Source of the DNA: Eubacterium sp.
GTDB taxonomy: Bacteria > Bacillota > Clostridia > Lachnospirales > Lachnospiraceae
DNA: 43,236 bases
NCBI GenBank assembly: GCA_024681515.1
Contig: JAILAR010000060.1
Coordinates: 1 to 43,236, forward strand
Direction: 5' to 3'
Positions 24,238-33,204 of the stretch are shown here, piece after piece; positions within the stretch are counted from its first letter, which is position 1; each line of letters begins with the position of its first letter. Under the pieces are notes generated by a model that ran no database searches, was not told the DNA's origin, and saw nothing but the letters and a program-made list of their open reading frames with translations. Position numbers and translations under genes: made by a program.

Positions 24238-25185
24238 TCAGTCTTTCGACCAGTTTTCCGTAGGCACCGCTACTCCCCGGACCAGATCCCGGATCTGCTG
24301 CGCCCCGTCCGTTACGCCTACCGCGGTCATAACACGGTGTCCGAACACATAAGGCGCAAGGTAGCGCACATCGTCCGGCATCACATAGTCTCTTCCGGAA
24401 ATGGCCGCAAAACTCATGGTCGCACGAAGCAGCGCCAGGCTTGCACGAGGGCTGACGCCCAGCAGAAGCTTGCCCGAATGCCGCGTGGAATCCGCCACAG
24501 CCAGCAGATAATCACGAACCTCCTGCTTCACCGTCACCTGAGTTACGGCATCTGCCGCTTCCTCCAGCTGAGAAACATCCGCAACGGGGGTAATATTTTC
24601 CATGGGACTGCTCTGCATGAAGCGTTCCAGCATCTGCCCTTCCTGCTCCGAAGAAAGCGGTTTCATGGACAGCTTCATCAGGAACCGGTCCAGCTGCGCT
24701 TCCGGCAGCGGATAGGTTCCGGTAGTCTCGATGGGATTCTCCGTGGCAATGACCAGGAAGGGCTTCTCCAGAGGAAGGGTCTCACCGTCGATGGTCACAT
24801 GCCGCTCTTCCATGGCCTCCAGAAGGGCACTCTGGGTTCGGGGCGTGGCACGGTTGATCTCATCCGCCAGCAGCAGATTCGTGAACACCGGTCCCCTCAT
24901 CAGAGAGAACTCCTGGGACTTCTGGTTGTAAATGGACAGACCCGTGATATCCTGCGGAAGCAGGTCCGGAGTGAACTGCACCCGCCGGAAGGTGCCGTCC
25001 ACACTCTTCGCGAAGGCCTTGGCCAGGCTGGTCTTGCCCGTGCCGGGGACGTCTTCCAGGAGGACGTGGCCGCGGGAAAGGACGGCAGTGAACAGAAGGG
25101 TAAAGACCTCCTCCTGCCCGACGATCACCTTCCGGACATTCGCCAGGACGTCTGTATATAGCTTTCTTACTTCTTCTAAACGCAT
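24238..25185 (-). CDS. MoxR-family AAA+ ATPase
   Basis: A 315-residue AAA+ ATPase with Walker A at residues 46-53 (V-P-G-T-G-K-T-S), Walker B L-L-A-D-E-I-N-R-A, sensor 1 A-T-E-N-P-I-E, an arginine-finger region L-D-R-F-L-M-K-L and the lid domain G-V-S-P-R-A-S-L-A-L-L-R-A. It is expected to remodel or activate its partner proteins, probably the DUF58 and membrane proteins that follow. I start at 25185 (M-R-L-E-E-V-R-K-L-Y), with GAGG 6 nt upstream. The frame extends to 25308, but those residues come from repeat-like intergenic DNA. Confidence 0.93.
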   Translation of the reverse strand: MRLEEVRKLYTDVLANVRKVIVGQEEVFTLLFTAVLSRGHVLLEDVPGTGKTSLAKAFAKSVDGTFRRVQFTPDLLPQDITGLSIYNQKSQEFSLMRGPVFTNLLLADEINRATPRTQSALLEAMEERHVTIDGETLPLEKPFLVIATENPIETTGTYPLPEAQLDRFLMKLSMKPLSSEQEGQMLERFMQSSPMENITPVADVSQLEEAADAVTQVTVKQEVRDYLLAVADSTRHSGKLLLGVSPRASLALLRATMSFAAISGRDYVMPDDVRYLAPYVFGHRVMTAVGVTDGAQQIRDLVRGVAVPTENWSKD

Positions 25186-25241
25186 AGAAACCTCAATTCT
25201 TACCATCCGGTCCTCGGTGCTGCGGACTGACCTCAGATGCT

Positions 25242-25288
25242 GTCCTCGGAAAGCATCCCGTTCATTCCGCTGCGCACCTCGTCGTATG
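25242..25288 (-). repeat. 47-nt module shared with the nadK-argR spacer (copy 1)
   Basis: Blocks GTCCTCG, AAAGCATC, CATTCC and CCTCGTCG-T-ATG occur in the same order and almost the same spacing as at 33944-33991. It lies about 57 nt upstream of the moxR start. In copy 1 the frame that is open in copy 2 is interrupted. Confidence 0.7.
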
Positions 25289-25297
25289 TGCCAGTCA

Positions 25298-25656
25298 GGA
25301 TTTGACAATCGTACAGACCGTCTGCCCGTTCCCTAAGGCGACCATTTTGCGACGTCGGCACTTGGGCGATGAAAAACGAAGTGCCTGAATCGCCCTAGTG
25401 CGACGAATTATGTGTAAGAAGCATCCGAAGGAGCTGATTACACATAATTCGTTGCGAAGCCGCTACGTCGCAAATTGGAGTGCGATATGTCGTAAGGGGG
25501 ACCGCCGAAGGCGGTGGAACCTTACGGCCCGAGCAACGCGAGGGTGCTCTGTGCGAAGCACAGAACATCTGCGAAGCAGATGCACCACGCATTTTATGCG
25601 TGGTGGCACAGCGGTGTCGCCATGGGAATGCGGCAGACGGTCACGATGTCAAATCC
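25298..25656. mobile_element. Hairpin-rich MITE-like element with terminal inverted repeats
   Basis: A 359-bp non-coding element between purL and moxR. The ends (25298-25343 and 25613-25656) are imperfect inverted repeats of about 45 bp sharing GGATTTGAC, ATCGT, GACCGTCTGCC, TTCCC and GGCGAC in order. GTCA lies directly outside each end (25294-25297 and 25657-25660), as expected of a 4-bp target duplication. The interior is almost entirely paired: an 18-bp stem (25400-25417/25438-25455), a 10-bp stem (25346-25355/25465-25474), CGTAAGG/CCTTACG around ACCGCC-GAA-GGCGGT, CTGTGC-GAA-GCACAG, CATCTGC-GAA-GCAGATG, and a 10-bp stem with TTT loop (25583-25605). No transposase or credible ORF is inside. 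It could also be a structured RNA. Confidence 0.7.
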
Positions 25657-25670
25657 GTCACTCGGACGGT

Positions 25671-28600
25671 TTACAGGAAATATTCCACGCCGGACTCCAT
25701 GATCATCTGGTTCTTGTCGCCGTAGATATTGATGTAGTCACCGTCGGCGCGTCGCTCGGAGTGACCCATCTTGCCGAGGACACGGCCGTCCGGACTGGTG
25801 ATGCCTTCGATGGCCATGTAAGATCCGTTGACGTTGAAGTCTTCGTCCATGGTGGGGTTTCCCGCCAGGTCTACGTACTGAGTCGCCACCTGTCCGTTAG
25901 CGAAGAGCTTCTCCAGCCACTGGTCGTTGGCTACGAAGCGTCCCTCACCGTGAGACATGGGGATGGCGTACACGCCGCCCAGTTCTGCCTTCTGCAGCCA
26001 CGGGGACTTGTTGGAAACCACCTTGGTATAGGCGATGCGGGACTGATGACGTCCGATGGAGTTCCGGGCCAGAGTCGGAGAATTCTCGCTCTGGGGACGG
26101 ATCTCGCCGTACGGAAGGAGTCCCAGCTTGATCAGGGCCTGGAATCCGTTGCAGATACCCAGTGCCAGACCGTCGCGCTCGTACAGGAGCCTTTGCATTT
26201 CTTCCTTGATCTTCTCGTTCCGGAAGGTGGTTGCGATGAATTTTGCGGAGCCGTCGGGCTCATCACCGCCGGAGAATCCGCCGGGGATCATAACGATCTG
26301 TGCCTGGCTGATCTCTCTTGCAAATGCATCCACGGAATCCCGGATTCCTTCTGCATCCATGTTGTTCAGGATGATGGTATGTACGTCTGCACCTGCGCGA
26401 AGGAAGGCTCTTGCCGTATCGTCTTCGCAGTTGGTTCCCGGAAATGCAGGAATGAAGACTCTCGGCTTTGCCACCTTATGCTTGCAGATATAGATATTCT
26501 TCTCTTCGTAAAGACCGGTATTGATGGTCCTTGGTTCTACACCGGATGCCACCGGGAATACCTTCTTTAAGGTTCCGGTCCAGGCTGCCAGAGCCTCCTC
26601 CAGATCTACGGTCACATTACCGTAGGTAAACTTCTTCTCTTCGATCACGGTACCGATGACGGTTGCCGGGATCTCCAGAGCGGACAGGCTGTCCGCAGAA
26701 ACTTCCATCAGGATGGCGCCATACGCCTTCTCCACCAGTTCCTTCTTCGAGATACTCTTCTCATCCAGAGCCACGCCCAGCTTGTTGCCGAAGGCCATCT
26801 TGCTGACCGCTTCGATGATACCGCCGAAACCGATGGCGTATGCGCTCTCGATCTGGCCCTTCTCCACTGCTTTCCGAACCGCAGCGTACTTCTCCAATGC
26901 GTCGGAATATACCGGCAGGTCGTAGGAGTCACGATCAACTTTCAGGAGAACGAGTACATTTCCGGCCTTCTTCAGCTCCGGAGTTACGATGTTCTGCAGG
27001 GTGTTCACATCCACTGCGAAGGATACCAGGGTAGGCGGAACATCGATCTCATTGAAGGATCCGGACATGGAGTCCTTGCCTCCGATGGAAGGAAGTCCCA
27101 GGCCGATCTGTGCATTGTATGAACCCAGCAGGGCTGCCAGAGGCTTGCCCCAGCGGGTGGGATCCTCGGTCATACGCTCGAAATACTCCTGGAAGGTCAG
27201 ACGGATCTTAGACACGTCCCCGCCGGCTGCGGCGATCTTCGCCACAGAATCCAGAACCGCATAGTTGGAACCGTGATAGGGGCTCCAGGAGGAAAGATAC
27301 GGGTCATAGCCATAGCTCATCATGGTGACCGTATCGCATTTTTCCGTCATCAGCGGCAGCTTCGCCGTCATGGTCTGGATGGGAGTCAGCTGGTACTTAC
27401 CGCCGTAAGGCATGGTCACGGTACCTGCACCAATGGTGGAGTCGAACATTTCCACCAGACCGCGCTGTGAACAGACGTTCAGGTCTGCCAGAGTCTTCAT
27501 CCAGGTCTCCGCCAGATCCGCCGGCTCTTCTGTCGTAAAGTAGCTCTTTGCCTCGGGCTGCTCTATCCGTGCGGTGGTCTCCTGATGTGCACCGTTGGTA
27601 TTGATAAATGCACGGCTGAGGTTTACGACCTCCTTGCCTCTCCACTTCAGCACCATACGGGGTTCTTCTGTGACAGTTGCAACCGCAACGGCTTCCAGAT
27701 TCTCTTCCCTTGCATAGCCGATCATGGTATCCACATCCTTGGGATCTACCACCAGGGCCATACGCTCCTGGGACTCGGAAATGGCAAGCTCCGTGCCGTC
27801 CAGACCGGCATATTTCTTCGGTACCAGATCCAGGTTGATGTCCAGACCGTCCGCCAGCTCGCCGATGGCTACGGATACACCGCCTGCACCGAAATCGTTA
27901 CATTTCTTGATGAGTTTGGCAACCTCGGGACGGCGGAACAGACGCTGCAGTTTCCGCTCGGTGGGAGGATTCCCCTTCTGCACCTCTGCGCCGCAGGTTT
28001 CCAGACTTTCGGAGGTGTGTGCCTTGGAGGAACCGGTAGCTCCGCCACAGCCGTCACGGCCGGTACGCCCGCCCATGAGGATGATGACGTCGCCGGGATC
28101 GGAAGTCATACGCATGACATTTTCCTTGGGAGCCGCACCGATGACGGCACCGATCTCCATACGCTTTGCCACATAATTCGGATGATATACTTCGTTTACA
28201 AGGCCGGTGGCCAGACCGATCTGGTTACCGTAGGAGGAATAACCCTCTGCTGCGGTGGTAACGATCTTCCGCTGAGGCAGCTTGTTGGCCATGGTCTGCT
28301 TCAGAGAAACCGTGGGGTCTGCCGCGCCGGTGACACGCATGGCCTGATATACATAGGTACGGCCTGACAGCGGGTCACGGATGGCACCGCCCAGACAGGT
28401 GGCAGCGCCACCGAAGGGCTCGATCTCCGTGGGATGATTGTGAGTCTCGTTCTTGAAGCTTACCAACCAGTCCTGCTTCTCTCCGTCGATCTCCACCGGA
28501 ACCACGATGGTGCAGGCGTTGATCTCATCGGAAACATCCAGATCCTGCAGCTTGCCTTCTGCACGAAGGCGCTTCATGCCCATAAGGGCGATGTCCATAA

Positions 28601-29420
28601 GGCAGGTGAACTTGTCAGAGCGGCCGGCGTTGATCTTGGCAGCGTCCGCCTGGTACATTTCAAACGTCTTTTTAATGGGCTCGGTGTATGCGCCCTCGTC
28701 AAATGCCACGTCCGTCAGCTCTGTTGCAAAGGTGGTATGACGGCAGTGGTCGGACCAGTAGGTATCCAGCACCCGAATCTCGGTCATGGTAGGATCCCGA
28801 TGCTCCTCACCGCCGAAATAGTTCTGGATATGCTGAAAATCCTTGAAGGTCATGGCAAGGCCCAGAGAATCGTAAAGCGCCTTCAGGTCCGCCTCGCTGA
28901 GAGCCGTGAAGCCGTCGAAGATCTTTACATCTGCAGGCTCCGGGAATTCCATCACCAGCGTCTCCGGCTTGGTCTCGTCGGTGATCCGGGAATCCACCGG
29001 ATTCACCACATAATTCTCGATGTCCTTCTTTGCCTCATCGCTAAGTTCACCGGATACTACATAGGTTACGCCGGAACGAATGATGGGCTCGGACTCCTCG
29101 GACAGGAGCTTCACGCACTGCTCGGCAGAATCCGCTCTCTGATCGAACTGTCCCGGAAGATACTCGGTGGAGAATACGAAATCTCCCTCCTCCTTCGGGA
29201 ACTCCTCCTCATAGACAATGTCTACCGGCGGCTCGGAGAAGACGGTAACCAGTGCCCCCTTATATACCTCGTCCGTGATATTTTCGATATCGTAGCGGAC
29301 CAGTTCCCGGACACGGATCCCTTTCAGGCCCAGATAGTCCTTGAACTCCTTCTCCAGCTCATTTGCGCGGACTGCATAGTCCGGACGCTTCTCGACGTAG
29401 ATTCTTCTTACCTTGCTCAT
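25671..29420 (-). CDS. purL: Phosphoribosylformylglycinamidine synthase (single-chain)
   Basis: A 1,249-residue enzyme. It converts FGAR, ATP and glutamine to FGAM, the fourth step of purine synthesis. Domain order: N-terminal PurS-like region (about 1-150), linker, two AIRS-type ATPase halves (S-D-H-C-R-H-T-T-F near 235, N-H-P-T-E-I-E-P-F-G-G near 340, G-G-K-D-S-M-S-G-S in the second half), and a C-terminal class I glutaminase with nucleophile C1090 (L-G-I-C-N-G-F-Q). AAGGAG lies 6 nt before the ATG. The gene stands alone between a palindromic repeat upstream and the hairpin element 14 nt downstream of its stop. Confidence 0.96.
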   Translation of the reverse strand: MSKVRRIYVEKRPDYAVRANELEKEFKDYLGLKGIRVRELVRYDIENITDEVYKGALVTVFSEPPVDIVYEEEFPKEEGDFVFSTEYLPGQFDQRADSAEQCVKLLSEESEPIIRSGVTYVVSGELSDEAKKDIENYVVNPVDSRITDETKPETLVMEFPEPADVKIFDGFTALSEADLKALYDSLGLAMTFKDFQHIQNYFGGEEHRDPTMTEIRVLDTYWSDHCRHTTFATELTDVAFDEGAYTEPIKKTFEMYQADAAKINAGRSDKFTCLMDIALMGMKRLRAEGKLQDLDVSDEINACTIVVPVEIDGEKQDWLVSFKNETHNHPTEIEPFGGAATCLGGAIRDPLSGRTYVYQAMRVTGAADPTVSLKQTMANKLPQRKIVTTAAEGYSSYGNQIGLATGLVNEVYHPNYVAKRMEIGAVIGAAPKENVMRMTSDPGDVIILMGGRTGRDGCGGATGSSKAHTSESLETCGAEVQKGNPPTERKLQRLFRRPEVAKLIKKCNDFGAGGVSVAIGELADGLDINLDLVPKKYAGLDGTELAISESQERMALVVDPKDVDTMIGYAREENLEAVAVATVTEEPRMVLKWRGKEVVNLSRAFINTNGAHQETTARIEQPEAKSYFTTEEPADLAETWMKTLADLNVCSQRGLVEMFDSTIGAGTVTMPYGGKYQLTPIQTMTAKLPLMTEKCDTVTMMSYGYDPYLSSWSPYHGSNYAVLDSVAKIAAAGGDVSKIRLTFQEYFERMTEDPTRWGKPLAALLGSYNAQIGLGLPSIGGKDSMSGSFNEIDVPPTLVSFAVDVNTLQNIVTPELKKAGNVLVLLKVDRDSYDLPVYSDALEKYAAVRKAVEKGQIESAYAIGFGGIIEAVSKMAFGNKLGVALDEKSISKKELVEKAYGAILMEVSADSLSALEIPATVIGTVIEEKKFTYGNVTVDLEEALAAWTGTLKKVFPVASGVEPRTINTGLYEEKNIYICKHKVAKPRVFIPAFPGTNCEDDTARAFLRAGADVHTIILNNMDAEGIRDSVDAFAREISQAQIVMIPGGFSGGDEPDGSAKFIATTFRNEKIKEEMQRLLYERDGLALGICNGFQALIKLGLLPYGEIRPQSENSPTLARNSIGRHQSRIAYTKVVSNKSPWLQKAELGGVYAIPMSHGEGRFVANDQWLEKLFANGQVATQYVDLAGNPTMDEDFNVNGSYMAIEGITSPDGRVLGKMGHSERRADGDYINIYGDKNQMIMESGVEYFL

Positions 29421-29488
29421 GATGTGCTCCTTTTTTGATATGTAGTGTATCTTGGTGTTATTGTATTTCTTTTGTCGATCCTCTTCGA

Positions 29489-29593
29489 GTGACGGGATCC
29501 TTCGCCCCCTGGGCTCAGGATGACATGTTATCTGTCATTCTGAGTCATGCGCAGCATGACGAAGAATCCCTTCACTCACATCGCAGAATGACA
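29489..29593. repeat. GTCATTCTGAG-family palindromic repeat, extended copy
   Basis: About 105 nt between the AstE-like gene and purL. Half-units GGATCCTTCG..CTCAGGATGACA and TGTCATTCTGAG..GAAGAATCCCTTCACTCACA..CAGAATGACA lie in tandem. An internal GTCATGC-GCA-GCATGAC hairpin breaks the second unit. The repeat ends exactly at the upstream gene's stop codon. Confidence 0.8.
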
Positions 29594-30529
29594 TTATAGA
29601 TGTAGCTTCTTAATCATTTTATAGATCATGACATTCTGGTAGATCATGGGCTGCTCCTGAACAAAGAAAACGATCCCGTCCATGGGTGCCACCACTTCCG
29701 ACCGTACACGACCGTCCATCGGATTAATGATGTACGCCAGGGTCTGCCCCTTGCGAACCTCCTCATTTGTCCCGATGATCTGGTGGAAGAAGCCTGCATC
29801 GTCCGCCTTGATGGCCAGCATATCTTCTTCCTGCATGACCGTGGAAATGTATCCGCCCTGACAGTTGTACCGGATGATCCCCATTCGTGACAGGAACCGC
29901 AGCACACTGGACACCGCAATCTCCGCATCCTGCCGGTTGATCCGTTCGGTTCCTCCGGAGTAGATGGAGAAGGCATCCGTACCTGCCATCTGCCAGTTAT
30001 AATTCAGCGTGGTCCGGTCAAAGGACCGGATGTCGCTGGTGATCACGTACGGGAGTCCGAAAAGATTGGCCAGATTCCGGCTCTCATGCCCGGTCTGCAT
30101 CATCCGTACATGGGGAATATACCGACCCTGATGATAAAAGCTGGGGAACTGGATCCCGTACCTGTATTCTTTTGTCCTTTCCAGGATCGTATAGGCGATC
30201 CTGCTGGTGGCGGTACCGTTTCGATTCCCGGGAAACTCCCGGTTGATATCGGTATCATCTGACAGCCAGTGCTTCCGGCTGGCATTCATGGCACTGTAAT
30301 TCAGAGAAGGGATCAGCAAAATGGACTGATCCGCTGTGATCTCTCCTTCCGCTTCCAGAAGTGCCAGTTTCTGGCTGAGAAGCGAACAGATATACATCTG
30401 CTGAAATTCATTTCCGCGCATGGCGCCCACGATACAGGCCGCATGCTCTCCCTCTCCGAAATGATAGCCGTAAATATTATAGACTCCACGAAACGCCGTG
30501 TTCATGGAGAACAGTATTTCTTTTCTCAT
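29594..30529 (-). CDS. AstE/AspA-like (M14 superfamily) protein, probably without a full zinc site
   Basis: A 311-residue member of the succinylglutamate desuccinylase/aspartoacylase group. The fold is suggested by A-C-I-V-G-A-M-R-G-N-E (residues 31-41), I-P-S-L-N, D-T-D-I-N-R-E-F-P-G and a C-terminal biotinyl-like barrel (V-R-S-E-V-V-A-P-M-D-G-I-V-F-F). The usual zinc motif H-x-x-E reads R38-G-N-E41, and the segment that should give the third ligand reads G-I-Q-F-P-S-F-Y-H. Zinc binding is therefore doubtful. It is the second of a pair of related genes downstream of recN. The ribosome site is weak. Confidence 0.8.
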   Translation of the reverse strand: MRKEILFSMNTAFRGVYNIYGYHFGEGEHAACIVGAMRGNEFQQMYICSLLSQKLALLEAEGEITADQSILLIPSLNYSAMNASRKHWLSDDTDINREFPGNRNGTATSRIAYTILERTKEYRYGIQFPSFYHQGRYIPHVRMMQTGHESRNLANLFGLPYVITSDIRSFDRTTLNYNWQMAGTDAFSIYSGGTERINRQDAEIAVSSVLRFLSRMGIIRYNCQGGYISTVMQEEDMLAIKADDAGFFHQIIGTNEEVRKGQTLAYIINPMDGRVRSEVVAPMDGIVFFVQEQPMIYQNVMIYKMIKKLHL

Positions 30530-30570
30530 TATATTTTTATGCCTTACTTTTTCGTTTCTTTGTTCCGCGC

Positions 30571-31500
30571 TTACGCGCCTACGATCCGGGCCAGAAGCGA
30601 CCCTTCTTCAATCACAGGGTATTCCCGCATGGCGCAGATCACGCCGTCCTTCGGTGCCGTTACGACCTCCTCTACGGAACCGGTAATGACATCGATCACA
30701 TTTCCGATGACGGTTCCTTTCCGTACGAAGGAGGACACTTCCACCTCCGGGATAAAGATCCCGCTGGTGTCGGAATTGATATATGCCATCTCCGCGTCAT
30801 TGGTAACCAGCGGCTCCCGTGGGACGATGGTTTCTCCTTTCCAGATCCCAAGTTCCTTCATCAGCGCCAGAATCCCGTCCACCAGCTGGTTGCCATAGTT
30901 CGGATTGATCTTATATGCGTAGCTGGATTCGGTCACGAAACATTTCACGCCGATCCGATTCAGCTCATAAGCCAGACTTCCGCTTTTTACCTGATTGGAG
31001 GGATGGATCCAGATCATGTCCGTGTTGAGCGCCCTGGCATAGGGCATCAGCTCTTCCACACAGTCATCATTCATCCGGATCTGCAGAATCTCATGAAGGA
31101 ACATATTGCTTCCATGCACATCCAGACAGAAATCCGCACCGCGGATATCCTCAAATACACAAAATGCCGCATACTCTCCCATAACACCACTGGGGGAGCC
31201 CGGGAAGAGACCGTTCATTTCCAGCTCCGGTCCGGGGATCTCTCGCGTTCTGGCTTCCAAACCCAGTGGATTCAGTGCCGGATAGACATCCACGATCCCT
31301 GTCAGACTGGAAAAATCTTCTTTGATCCGGCGGAGCAGTTCATAACAGACATACTGCCCCTGCAGCTCGTCTCCGTAAATGCCGGACACGATGCAGATCC
31401 GCTTCTCCCGTCCCGTCAGCTGCTCCGGTGTCAGGCGGTTTTTCTTGATCTTCATTACTTCTTCCACCATCAGATTGACGGCGGCGACTGTTTCTATCAT
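30571..31500 (-). CDS. AstE/AspA-like (M14 superfamily) metallohydrolase-type protein
   Basis: A 309-residue paralogue of the next gene. It has I-V-S-G-I-Y-G-D-E-L-Q-G (residues 38-48), Y-P-A-L-N-P-L-G, E-M-N-G-L-F-P-G, and D-V-H-G-S-N (H129) that supplies a metal-ligand-type His. The canonical first ligand His of H-x-x-E is Tyr42 here (codon TAC, one base from CAC). The C-terminal region is a small barrel ending A-P-K-D-G-V-I-C-A-M-R-E-Y-P. The substrate is not known; the family removes acyl groups from amino acids. GAGGAA lies 5 nt before the ATG, and recN ends 24 nt upstream. Confidence 0.82.
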   Translation of the reverse strand: MIETVAAVNLMVEEVMKIKKNRLTPEQLTGREKRICIVSGIYGDELQGQYVCYELLRRIKEDFSSLTGIVDVYPALNPLGLEARTREIPGPELEMNGLFPGSPSGVMGEYAAFCVFEDIRGADFCLDVHGSNMFLHEILQIRMNDDCVEELMPYARALNTDMIWIHPSNQVKSGSLAYELNRIGVKCFVTESSYAYKINPNYGNQLVDGILALMKELGIWKGETIVPREPLVTNDAEMAYINSDTSGIFIPEVEVSSFVRKGTVIGNVIDVITGSVEEVVTAPKDGVICAMREYPVIEEGSLLARIVGA

Positions 31501-31524
31501 ATAGTTCCTCTGTCTTTCGATTTC

Positions 31525-33192
31525 TCAGGATGATGCAAGTAACTCCCGTGCGCTCTGCAGGATCGCATCCGTGATCCGGTCACCGCCCAGCAGACGTGCC
31601 AGTTCCTGTACGCGTCCTTCCTCATCCAGCTCTGTCAGGGAAGTGATCGTCTTCTCACCCACGACCTGCTTGTCGATCCGATACGCGGCGTCTCCCACCG
31701 CCGCGATCTGCGGCAAATGCGTGATGACCAGGATCTGTCTGGTCTTCGCCAGTCGTTTCAGGAGCATGCCGATCTTCTGCGCCGTAACGCCGCTGATCCC
31801 CACATCGATTTCATCGAAGACCAGGGTCGGCGTGTCTGCCGCATCGGATAACGTCGCCTTCAGCGCAAGCATCACCCGGGAAAGCTCACCGCCGGACGCC
31901 ACCTTATGAAGCGGTTTCGGCTCCTCTCCCTGATTTGTGGACAGGCAGAATACCACACTGTCCCTGCCGTCTGCGGTGATCTCCGCAGTCTGCGTGATAT
32001 CCGCATAGAATACCACGTGAGAGAAATTCATATCGAGTAAAGCATCCGTCACCTGCTTTGCCAGAGGCTCTGCCGCTGTCTTTCGGAGCATCGTCAGTTC
32101 ATCCGCTGCATGTTCCAAAGCTGCCTGCTCCTGCTTCATTTCCTGACGCAGACGTTCGATCTCCTCGTCTGCCTTAGTCAGCATTTCCAGCTCCGCTTCC
32201 AGATCATCTGCTGCCCGGAGTACTTCCTCCGGTGTCCTTCCGTATTTTGCCTTCAGGCTGTTCAGCAGATCCAGACGGTCAGAGATCCTCCTGAGTTCCT
32301 CGGGATCATAGGTGATCTCTTCCATGTATGCGGAAAGACTCTGGTTAAAGTCCGAAAGGAGTGCCTCCACTTCGGACAGCTGCGACGGAAGGGCTGCATC
32401 CGGTTCATACCGGACCATATCCTGAAGCCGCTTTGCCGCACGCGAGATCTGGCTGCCGCAGCCGGATGACGTATCGTCTCCGGTCAGTGACGCAACCTCC
32501 TGACAGATCCCCATCAGGTCCTCTGCGTGGGACATTTTCCGAAACTGTTCCTCCAACTCTTCATCCTCGCCGGGCCTTAGATTCGCTTCCCGGATCTCCC
32601 GTACCTGAAACTGCAGGAAATCAACGCGTCTTGCCCGCTCAGCCGGATCCTGATCCAAGGCTTCCAGTTTTCGGCGGATGTCCTGCACCTTGGAATACAG
32701 TTCCTGTACCTGCATTTTCTTCTCGGAAACCGCCGCATCACTGGCATCCAGAATCTGCATATGCCGCGCAGGTTTCAGCAGAGTGGTCTGTTCATGCTGC
32801 GCATGCAGGTTGATCAGTACCTCCGCCGTCTCCCGGAGCTGTGCCAGCGGCACTGTCTCTCCGTTGATCCGGTTTACCACACGGTTTTTCGAAAGCTTCC
32901 TGGTAATCAGGATCTCATCCTCCGTTAGCAGATCTTCCGGAAGAATCTCTGCCTCCAGAAGCCGCTGCCGTACCTGCGGTTTCAGGGTGAAAAGTACCTC
33001 AACAAGCCCGTCTTCTGCCTCGTCCCTGAGCAAAGTCCGGTCAAACCGTCCGCCCAAAGCGATTCCGATAGACCCGATCACTACGGATTTTCCGGCTCCC
33101 GTTTCACCGGTCAGAACATTCAGTCCGTCCGTAAAGGAAACCTCCAAATGATCGATAAGTGCAATATTCTTGATTCTTAAACTGACTAACAT
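31525..33192 (-). CDS. recN: DNA repair protein RecN
   Basis: A 555-residue SMC-like ATPase involved in double-strand break repair. The N-terminal Walker A is T-G-E-T-G-A-G-K-S (about residues 29-37). Two coiled-coil arms flank the centre, and the C-terminal half has the ABC signature (V-A-S-G-G-E-L-S-R-V-M) and Walker B (T-L-V-F-D-E-I-D-V-G-I-S-G). It begins M-L-V-S-L-R-I-K-N-I-A-L-I-D, typical of the family, with GAGGAGG 4-5 nt upstream. It follows argR, as in many Firmicutes, after a 118-nt leader with several hairpins. Confidence 0.97.
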   Translation of the reverse strand: MLVSLRIKNIALIDHLEVSFTDGLNVLTGETGAGKSVVIGSIGIALGGRFDRTLLRDEAEDGLVEVLFTLKPQVRQRLLEAEILPEDLLTEDEILITRKLSKNRVVNRINGETVPLAQLRETAEVLINLHAQHEQTTLLKPARHMQILDASDAAVSEKKMQVQELYSKVQDIRRKLEALDQDPAERARRVDFLQFQVREIREANLRPGEDEELEEQFRKMSHAEDLMGICQEVASLTGDDTSSGCGSQISRAAKRLQDMVRYEPDAALPSQLSEVEALLSDFNQSLSAYMEEITYDPEELRRISDRLDLLNSLKAKYGRTPEEVLRAADDLEAELEMLTKADEEIERLRQEMKQEQAALEHAADELTMLRKTAAEPLAKQVTDALLDMNFSHVVFYADITQTAEITADGRDSVVFCLSTNQGEEPKPLHKVASGGELSRVMLALKATLSDAADTPTLVFDEIDVGISGVTAQKIGMLLKRLAKTRQILVITHLPQIAAVGDAAYRIDKQVVGEKTITSLTELDEEGRVQELARLLGGDRITDAILQSARELLASS

Positions 33193-33204
33193 GTGTCCTC
33201 CTCA

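Noticed and set aside
25298-25656. CRISPR array in the purL-moxR gap
   Set aside because: The hairpins differ in sequence and spacing; there are no direct repeats with regular spacers and no cas genes.
25398-26570. 390-codon plus-strand ORF crossing the hairpin element into purL
   Set aside because: The frame runs through palindromes and then antisense to purL; no ribosome site or motif.
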